Assembly (NCBI GenBank): GCA_001600495.1
Contig: BCKE01000072.1
Span: 1-45,344 of the forward strand
Origin: Pilasporangium apinafurcum
Taxonomy: Eukaryota > Oomycota > Peronosporomycetes > Pythiales > Pythiaceae
DNA: 45,344 bases
Direction of reading: 5' to 3'
The notes below the pieces were generated by a model, which did no database searches, was not told the origin of the DNA, and saw only the letters and a list, made by a program, of their open reading frames with translations. Positions 39,061 to 45,344 of the stretch are shown here, in pieces (position 1 is the stretch's first letter; each line of letters begins with the position of its first letter). Position numbers and translations under genes: made by a program.

Positions 39061-41670
39061 ATGTTTGCCCAAGAGCGACAACGGCGTATCAAGGAAGCGC
39101 TAGCCAAGCGCGCGTTTCCACCGGTGGTGCTCTTACCAGAGCAGCTTCCGTACGAAAACTACCAACTCTCGCTGCTCTTTACACGCCCCATAGTGGTGTG
39201 GGTACCTGAGTGTCGTCAGCACGACAATCGTCCGCTCTGTATCCACGAGAACTGCGGCTGCACGCCCAAGACGTGCGAGTATAAACATCGGCTCGTCGAG
39301 GGGATCGAAGGGAAATACGACCTGCTTTACGTCAAATACCGATGTACAGGCGAAACAGGTGGTGTTTTTTCTACTATTTCCAATCAGTATTTGCAACGTG
39401 ACGTGGTGGTACGGTTGCACTTCCCATTTGTGTTGCGCAACAAAACGGGATTTTCCAAGGAACTGCTCACACTGGTGCACGAAGCCATCACGACTACGCA
39501 TAACAAAGAAATCGCTGATGATGATGCATTAATTCAAAATAGCATTACAGTAATCAATCAGCGTCGCCACCGTCGCTACTACAAATTGTACGCTTTGTTT
39601 GCGGACGGTGTGCGCAAAAACCAGCTCGTGAATCCAAATTACTTGACGCCTATACCACCATCGATCGAGCAATTTTGCGAAGAAAATAAACTAACTAATA
39701 ACCAGACGCTGATCTCTGCGTGGCTGGACATGACAGAATTGTATGATGCGTTGAGTGAGCAGATCATGAAGCATACGGTGGCCAAGCAAGAGTTGCGGAT
39801 CCACCATATCTCTCCATTCTGTAATTGCGAGCGAACCGGCCGAAATAATCGGGTGATGGCCAGAGATCCGTCGACATTACTGCTTGTAGAAAATGAACTT
39901 GGGCAAGTTGTGGGCTGTCGTGTCGTAGTAACGCATGAGGACGACAGTGATGAGGCCATTGAGCAGGTGTTGCAGTCGATTGAGGCACGAGAACGAGCTG
40001 TAAATGATAAACAGAGCCGTGTTTTGATCAGTGATGATGTTAATGCCGTCAGAAATGCCGTGCATAAAGTCTTTGGGGATAATGTAGAGCCATGGCAAAT
40101 GCATCCAGCTGTGCAACATGAAGGGTTCGTGCTCGTTTTGAAAGAACGTGTGCCTGTCAACGTATCATTACGTGTTGGTGTGCGGCTCCTACACATGGCG
40201 ATCGTGCAGCACAATCTAAAAATTGGTGCACAAGCTGGGCGAAATCCAGATTTTATACAAACAGATTTGATGGTGTTTTGCGAGGCTACAGCGATTGGGT
40301 ACAGTACATTGCCTGAATGTCCGCAAATGAAGTTTATCAATTCCATTCTCTCGTACGAACTTCAGCAATTGCTATGCCCGTCGACGACTTTAGCAAATGC
40401 TGGCGTTAAACCAAGCATGAAGCCGTTGGATTTAATTAGTCAATCAGGTGAACTGGTGGGATATGGGCCAAAAGCTCGGCAAATCAGAACCACACGGACG
40501 GAATTCTTTGACGCCTTACAGCTGACGGAGGAAGAGCAGGACGGAGAGACAGGAAAAGTGTTCTCAATCGATGAACGAGAACTGCTTTGTCGGATTCAAA
40601 TCGAGCAGTACGCTTCTGATCGTGTATGGAAAACATGTACAATCGCGACCACGATCCTCTATAACCTTTTGGTGCATCGCAACTCAAACGACCAGCTACA
40701 GCTGAGGCGCCGCAGCTACGCCAATCTTCTCTCTGAGATTCAAACGCTGACGAGAGAGGATTTGGAGCGTGTGTCCACTCAGATCAATAATTGCAACGAA
40801 AGCGGTCATTATTTAAACCTCTTTTCCTTCCGTGACAATCAGGACCTACCAGGGAATGTGCAGTCAGCAGCAGATGAGGTGCCATTCCAGACGCAGTTAT
40901 TTGGGATTTTACGTCAGGAAAAAACGTTAACGCAGAGGAAGAAGCTGTTTCGTTGTGTATATGACTTTGCCAGTTGCATCTGTGATGGCATTTACACCAA
41001 GAGTGAAGAAATCCTGAACAAGAAGTGGGAGAGCCTGAAAAGATCGACCAACCGCGGGTCTAATCTACAAAACAGATTGCTGTTATTCACTCACTCTGCA
41101 CCACGACAACCACCTGTAGTTGTCGACCCAACACCACCAACACAAGCGCAGGCATACGGAGCAACACCAAACCCACTGCCAGTGACAACAGCTCCATCTC
41201 CTATAGCTTCAATGCAGACGACACCCTCAATGCCAGATGTAAATGCGCCGAATACAGACCAGCCCACCGAGGAAATCATCCTACCACCGTTCCAGATCGC
41301 TGACGAACACTTCCAGTACTTACTCTCCATGCTGACTTCCATTGCATCTGTGAAAGGGAAATGGCGGTATATTCACAGTGAATTCCGCAAGTTATATCCA
41401 ACGTCCACCATGACTGTGAATGCTTTACGCTGCAGGCTGAATGGAAAGAAACGGAAACGAGTCGAAGCTTCACCATCTCCACCACCTCCTCCTGTGGCAG
41501 TCGTTTACCAACCGTTGCGAAGTAGTGAAGCTCTCGATTGTCTGCCGAAACGTAGCCGCGCGAAATCTTGTGTAAGTTGTCAGCGAAAAAAAAAACGATG
41601 CGGCGACGTCAAAGTCAATCCAACGTGTGAACGCGTCACGACACGCTCTTTCACAGGAATGTACGCATGA
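39061..41670 (+). CDS. Uncharacterised zinc-motif protein resembling transposon-associated (DUF6729-like) proteins
   Basis: 869 aa from the ATG at 39061 (the frame is open back to 38863 without an ATG), no introns. Residues ~40-190 contain FTRPIVVWVPECRQHDNRPL, a Cys/His cluster (CIHENCGC, CEYKH), KYRCTGETG, RLHFPFVLRNKTG and FSKELLTLVHEA. This order resembles the zinc-binding DUF6729-type domain that in many protists and animals accompanies mobile-element proteins; the identification is tentative. The middle (~200-680) is unrecognised. Residues ~690-750 are Pro/Thr-rich, then a helical unit FQYLLSMLTSIASVKGKWRY...ALRCRL resembles a small DNA-binding domain. The tail holds SCVSCQRKKKRCGD (residues ~836-850), half of a fungal-type Zn2Cys6 cluster, encoded next to an A10 run (41585-41594). 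Possibly a domesticated element protein. Confidence 0.6.
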   Translation: MFAQERQRRIKEALAKRAFPPVVLLPEQLPYENYQLSLLFTRPIVVWVPECRQHDNRPLCIHENCGCTPKTCEYKHRLVEGIEGKYDLLYVKYRCTGETGGVFSTISNQYLQRDVVVRLHFPFVLRNKTGFSKELLTLVHEAITTTHNKEIADDDALIQNSITVINQRRHRRYYKLYALFADGVRKNQLVNPNYLTPIPPSIEQFCEENKLTNNQTLISAWLDMTELYDALSEQIMKHTVAKQELRIHHISPFCNCERTGRNNRVMARDPSTLLLVENELGQVVGCRVVVTHEDDSDEAIEQVLQSIEARERAVNDKQSRVLISDDVNAVRNAVHKVFGDNVEPWQMHPAVQHEGFVLVLKERVPVNVSLRVGVRLLHMAIVQHNLKIGAQAGRNPDFIQTDLMVFCEATAIGYSTLPECPQMKFINSILSYELQQLLCPSTTLANAGVKPSMKPLDLISQSGELVGYGPKARQIRTTRTEFFDALQLTEEEQDGETGKVFSIDERELLCRIQIEQYASDRVWKTCTIATTILYNLLVHRNSNDQLQLRRRSYANLLSEIQTLTREDLERVSTQINNCNESGHYLNLFSFRDNQDLPGNVQSAADEVPFQTQLFGILRQEKTLTQRKKLFRCVYDFASCICDGIYTKSEEILNKKWESLKRSTNRGSNLQNRLLLFTHSAPRQPPVVVDPTPPTQAQAYGATPNPLPVTTAPSPIASMQTTPSMPDVNAPNTDQPTEEIILPPFQIADEHFQYLLSMLTSIASVKGKWRYIHSEFRKLYPTSTMTVNALRCRLNGKKRKRVEASPSPPPPPVAVVYQPLRSSEALDCLPKRSRAKSCVSCQRKKKRCGDVKVNPTCERVTTRSFTGMYA

Positions 41671-41875
41671 TAATTGTCAGGCATGTTGGTGTTCATGTGC
41701 CGTTGTTTCCAGTGTATCTGGTGAGAATTCCTCTTCGATCACTATTGCTAGTATGGTCAGCATTGTCTAGGTCCTGTGTCTTCTGCTCATAATTATCAAG
41801 GATGATAATGAACGACGTCTTTTTGAAATACACTATACATTGTATTGTTTTCATTCACCAGACTAGGGAGTAAAT

Positions 41876-42418
41876 TTACCGACCATGAATTTTGAGAATT
41901 GCCACGAGCGCCTGTAACCACTTGCCGGGGCAGTTGATCGCGACAACCAATTCCTGTTTGATGGATTTCAGGTCCGCAATGAGTTGCTTGAAGCCAATCA
42001 CGCGCGCAAGCGCAAACCAATCGGTCAACGGCAACGTGCAGACACCAGCCTGTAGGTAGCACTTGGGGTGCGTATCGAATGCGAACGTCTTGATCTCCGA
42101 ACACATTGGTTTGGTCGTCGAGGTGATGAGCGGTACGAGTTCCTGTTGCAGACAGAGCATCACGTCTGAAATCCAGCGTTTGCCTTGCGTGGAGAATGCG
42201 CTGGCCTTTTTAGAGAAAGCGCGGCAGTACTTGCCGCCGTAGCTAATTGCGTAGCCGTCGCTGCCACAGGGGAAGGTCGCTTCGAGACATTCGTTGTAAA
42301 ACGCACACGAGTCCCGAACAATCGACGTAGTGCAGTTCGCCGGAAGATCCGCCGCCAACGTGCTAGTACTGATGGTAAAGCAGAGCAGCACAGCGAAGGT
42401 CGCGAGAAGAAATTTCAT
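41876..42418 (-). CDS. Secreted stanniocalcin-like cysteine-rich protein
   Basis: 180 aa with no intron. The first ATG (42418) gives a clean signal peptide, MKFLLATFAVLLCF, with a probable cleavage site near STLAAD. The mature protein has ten Cys, enough for five disulfides. Spacing and context match stanniocalcin: SCAFYNECLE, PCGSDGYA, GKYCRAF, FSTQGKRW followed by LCLQ, CSEI...HPKCYLQAGVCTLPLTDW. Vertebrate stanniocalcin has the corresponding CLE, a C-x-x-DG-x-Y region and F-D-TQGK ahead of the next Cys. Stanniocalcins regulate calcium/phosphate in animals; homologues have been reported in single-celled eukaryotes, with unknown function. An elicitin was considered but has six Cys and a different spacing. 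It sits between the element-like gene and the right repeat arm. Confidence 0.7.
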   Translation of the reverse strand: MKFLLATFAVLLCFTISTSTLAADLPANCTTSIVRDSCAFYNECLEATFPCGSDGYAISYGGKYCRAFSKKASAFSTQGKRWISDVMLCLQQELVPLITSTTKPMCSEIKTFAFDTHPKCYLQAGVCTLPLTDWFALARVIGFKQLIADLKSIKQELVVAINCPGKWLQALVAILKIHGR

Positions 42419-42937
42419 ATGTTTGGAATACAATGGGATTGGATTTGTGGAGTTTTTAGTGCAAATCGCGAAGTGGTGCTCTTGTGGGTGATAAAGAATG
42501 TGGTCGTGCGTTCGTGTACTATTCTCTTAGTGGTTGCATTCACCCACCAACCACTCAGTAATGAGAAAGTCCTTTCTACGAATATCCGACTGTGGTGCAG
42601 CAGAAAATTGAAGTCTCGATGATTATCAGACGACGATGGCGACGCGATTTGTGAACATGTCATGGATTTTGCAAACATCGACAGTTGTAATCATTCCTCA
42701 TTACAATTGTGGACCAGGGGCACTGTTTCATTTGTATACAAAGATCAAGTCATACTTCCAAGATGTAGCACAGCTAGCAGCTCATTCATGCATCAATAGC
42801 AGCACTTGTGCACCTTTGCGTCGTCAAGAATTATTATTCACATCCACACCATCGCCACTCTAATTTGTGGAAGGAGTTCCAAATCTAACGCCATCTGCAG
42901 TTGCACCACTATCTATCTATATCATTTAGAAGCAGTC
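42419..42937. other. Intergenic; inner flank of right repeat arm
   Basis: 519 bp with no recognisable gene, probably the promoter of the stanniocalcin-like gene at its left end. Short frames have no recognisable content. Confidence 0.4.
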
Positions 42938-43194
42938 GATCTATCACCTTTTGTGACTAAGCGGTCACATCACACACGTGCATCAGCCAAGAGGAGGTAT
43001 TTTTGGATTGAGTTTGATATGCATCCATTTCTTTGCATGTTCTTTTGCCAGATTTATCATCGGATTTAACGTTTTAGACTGCTTTATTGATTAAAAGCAC
43101 CAGCACTCGTTCGTTCGTCCCATAGCAAATCTCATGATCGGAACATGCATGAGATCTTACGTGCAAATGCTGCACATTCGCGTGTGTGTACGAA

Positions 43195-43211
43195 AGAGAG
43201 AGAGAGAGAGA
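43195..43211. repeat. GA dinucleotide repeat
   Basis: (GA)n microsatellite upstream of GH72 copy 2, mirror of 37072-37088 and of equal length. Confidence 0.8.
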
Positions 43212-43258
43212 ACTGAATGAACACTGGAGTTGGTCCTGAACACTTCTTCACACAAGAT

Positions 43259-43277
43259 CCTCATTCTCCAATTCACC
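43259..43277 (+). promoter_or_regulatory. Inr+FPR-like core promoter of GH72 copy 2
   Basis: CCTCATTCTCCAATTCACC, 17 of 19 positions of the oomycete Inr plus flanking promoter consensus, 69-87 nt before the ATG. Transcription is expected to start at or near the CA. Confidence 0.55.
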
Positions 43278-43345
43278 TCCTCACGCCTTCGTGACACCTT
43301 TCAGCTCGCAGCTACCCACCCACCCACTCACGTCCCTCCACCAAC

Positions 43346-45298
43346 ATGGTCAAGCTCTTCAACTCGTTCTTCACCCTCACCACACTCTTGAGTGCTTCGG
43401 CTCTTGCCTCAGGACTGTCCGCGACGACCCCTGTTACTGTTACTCAAACACCTGCATACACAGTCGCCGCTACTCCTGTGACGACTTCAGCACCAACTCC
43501 AACCCAAACACTCGTGGTAGCACCAGCGACGACACCTGCAGTGGCATCATCGACCACTTCAAGTACAGCTCCTGCTGTCAATGGAGCTCTGGCTGCGGCT
43601 GGCTCAACAGCATCGGCAGCTACAGTCCAAACGCCAGCCACCAGTGTCCAGACACCAGTAGCTGCAGCAGGTTCAACTTTAGCGACCACCAGCTCAGCAC
43701 CATCAGTAGCATCAGCGGCAGCTTCATCAACACCAGTTGCAAATAACAACACCAGCAACGGCATGAACCCGCTCATCATCAAAGGCTACCGCTTCTTCGA
43801 CAGCGTCACAGGTGAATACTTTGGCGTGCGCGGCGTCAACTACTACCCACGTCCCAACACCGGTGCATTGGACGCCAACAATCTCGATCTCTTCTCAAAC
43901 GAGTACGCGGACATCTGGCAGCGTGACTTGCCACAGTTTGAGGCGCTGAGTGCCAACGCCATCCGCCTTTATGCCGTCGATCCAAGTGTCGACCATACGG
44001 ACTTCATGTGTGCGCTGCAACAGCTCGGCATCTACGTGCTTGTCGATCTTGGTTCAAGCTGCCAGGGCTGTGAGATCACAGCTGACGCAGCACCAGCGTG
44101 TTATCCTGCGTCTTACAAAGTGCGTGGTGAGTCGATCATCCAGCAGTTTGCGCAGTTCGACAACGTCATTGGCTTCAGCGGCGGCAACGAGATCAATCAC
44201 CGCACGGGTGGTCATGATCCACAGTGGAATGCACCATGTCAGAAGAAATTCGTGCGAGACATGCGCGCATACCTTCGCTCTTGTCCAACGCTCCGTCAGG
44301 TACCGGTGGGACTCGTCATGGCCGACACGAATCGAGAAGCCAACGCGAAGTACTACAACTGCCGTACCGATCCGGAGGATGAACTTGAGACTGCCGAGTG
44401 GTACGGCATCAATGTCTATGTGCACTGCGACGACATTTCGGATCCGACGAAAGCTGCGGGTTTCAATCTCTTGCGGGATAGCTTTGAATCATATAAGTAT
44501 TCGATTCCAGTCATTCTCACCGAGTATGGCTGCACAGCGCCATCATTCCCGACTGTCGATGGCTACGAGGGTCAACGCACGTTCCATGACGCCAAGTTCA
44601 TGAATTTACCTGAGTACAGTGATTATTTCGCTGGAGGGTTTGCCTTTGAGTACTCAACAGAGAACGCCAACTCCAAGTCCACATCTGCCTATCCATTCAA
44701 GACACAGGGACCGCAGAACTACGGACTTGGATACCTGAAGCCAGAAGAATGTGACGATGTCGATGTCCCCTGTTCGTTCGAGCGATTCCCCAACTTTGAG
44801 TTCCTTGCGGAGGCATATTCATCCACTAATAACACCGGCCAGCCAACGTTCGACTCGTTTGAGATTGATCCAGAAAGAACGAAGCCATCCGAGTGCCCAG
44901 CGGATTTCCCAGCGCTCAGCAGCTTCACGTGGTCGAGTGATGCGCAGGCAAGCATCCAGTGCCCTACGCAGACGCGTGTGCAATGTCCCAATATCCCACT
45001 GAACACTGCCAAATACGTCAGCAAGAGCCAAACTACCACCAGTACTATCAAATCTTCATCTTCCTCGTCTTCTTCTGTTGTTGATTCTGTGGGAAACGAA
45101 GCAGAGACACCAATGACCTCAAGCGGGGATGAAACTTCGACTGAGTACAACTTCAACAGCACACTGCCTGGCAGTTCCAGCTCCAATGGGATGGGTAGTG
45201 AGATCGGTGTGCGGTCCAGTGACGCTGTCCAAAGTGCTGCTGGGGCCGTAGGCGTATTGCTCACGGCGTTTGGCGCCACGTTGGCGATGTATGTGTAG
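43346..45298 (+). CDS. GH72 beta-1,3-glucanosyltransferase, GPI-anchor type (copy 2)
   Basis: 650 aa, same translation as the copy at 34985-36937 in the opposite direction, including both catalytic glutamates (E282, E393), the Thr/Ala-rich N-terminal region and the hydrophobic C-terminal GPI-type tail. The 5' flank including the promoter-like element is also duplicated, so both genes are expected to be expressed alike. The lack of even silent differences in the compared sequence points to a very recent duplication, active gene conversion or an assembly artefact. The stop is at 45298, and the repeat continues to the end of the window. Confidence 0.93.
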   Translation: MVKLFNSFFTLTTLLSASALASGLSATTPVTVTQTPAYTVAATPVTTSAPTPTQTLVVAPATTPAVASSTTSSTAPAVNGALAAAGSTASAATVQTPATSVQTPVAAAGSTLATTSSAPSVASAAASSTPVANNNTSNGMNPLIIKGYRFFDSVTGEYFGVRGVNYYPRPNTGALDANNLDLFSNEYADIWQRDLPQFEALSANAIRLYAVDPSVDHTDFMCALQQLGIYVLVDLGSSCQGCEITADAAPACYPASYKVRGESIIQQFAQFDNVIGFSGGNEINHRTGGHDPQWNAPCQKKFVRDMRAYLRSCPTLRQVPVGLVMADTNREANAKYYNCRTDPEDELETAEWYGINVYVHCDDISDPTKAAGFNLLRDSFESYKYSIPVILTEYGCTAPSFPTVDGYEGQRTFHDAKFMNLPEYSDYFAGGFAFEYSTENANSKSTSAYPFKTQGPQNYGLGYLKPEECDDVDVPCSFERFPNFEFLAEAYSSTNNTGQPTFDSFEIDPERTKPSECPADFPALSSFTWSSDAQASIQCPTQTRVQCPNIPLNTAKYVSKSQTTTSTIKSSSSSSSSVVDSVGNEAETPMTSSGDETSTEYNFNSTLPGSSSSNGMGSEIGVRSSDAVQSAAGAVGVLLTAFGATLAMYV

Positions 45299-45344
45299 AC
45301 AGCAAATGAGTTGGAGAACTCTATTTCGTTTTCATTTCCTCACA

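Larger units (their letters stand above)
42938..45344. repeat. Inverted repeat arm, right (GH72 copy 2)
   Basis: Reverse complement of 34939-37345 over the full 2407 bp that can be compared, ending at the window edge. The inner border is GATCTATCACC, preceded here by GAAGCAGTC. The 5' flank, the dinucleotide repeat and the coding region are shared. Confidence 0.93.

Noticed and set aside
41876-42418. Elicitin-like protein
   Set aside because: Elicitins have six cysteines in a ~98-residue domain; here there are ten with stanniocalcin-type spacing.
1-45344. tRNA, rRNA, CRISPR arrays
   Set aside because: No cloverleaf with an anticodon arm, no ribosomal RNA motif and no regularly spaced repeats were seen on either strand.

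Overview
The window reads as nuclear DNA of an oomycete (stramenopile). The evidence is short introns (about 60-100 nt, GT/AG), closely spaced genes on both strands, a GH72 glucanosyltransferase with a GPI-type tail, a membrane FYVE-like/START protein, single-repeat MYB SHAQKYF and multi-HMG-box factors. A 19-nt element upstream of the GH72 genes also closely fits the oomycete Inr+FPR core promoter. I cannot name the genus from sequence alone. Gene models were assembled by hand from reading frame, splice-site and phase consistency. The ends of UTRs are not known.

Layout. 0-3.7 kb: an AT-rich flank with a 29-bp tandem repeat, a zinc alcohol dehydrogenase, then a decayed minus-strand mobile element. 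That element has an IS607-type serine recombinase (TnpA) with frameshifts and stops, joined directly to the last ~50 codons of a TnpB/Fanzor nuclease. 3.7-9.5 kb: an AAAP amino-acid transporter, a FYVE-like/TM/START protein and a convergent bZIP factor. 9.85-16.5 kb: four tandem drug/metabolite (EamA, SLC35G-like) transporters with identical intron positions and a conserved N-terminal acidic-dileucine motif. 16.7-21 kb: a protein with five HMG boxes plus two degenerate ones, and a SHAQKYF MYB factor. 21.2-26 kb: an MMAA/MeaB-type GTPase that supports methylmalonyl-CoA mutase, a small PDZ-like protein, and a mitochondrial carrier. 26-34.7 kb: a 1284-aa chromo-like/PHD/ankyrin protein ending in a HECT-like domain that lacks the catalytic cysteine, a TBC1D19-like protein, and a transmembrane LRR protein kinase. 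34.9-45.3 kb: two apparently identical GH72 genes in opposite orientation, lying in 2407-bp inverted repeat arms. The arms enclose a ~5.6-kb segment with a DGAT2-type acyltransferase, an 869-aa zinc-motif protein that resembles transposon-associated proteins, and a secreted stanniocalcin-like protein.

The genes do not form one pathway. Shared themes are transport (AAAP, four DMT, mitochondrial carrier), lipid handling (START, DGAT2), cell-wall remodelling (GH72) and transcription or chromatin (bZIP, HMG, MYB, chromo/PHD). The most unusual observations are the IS607/Fanzor relic, the cysteine-less HECT domain, the stanniocalcin-like protein and the GH72 inverted repeat.
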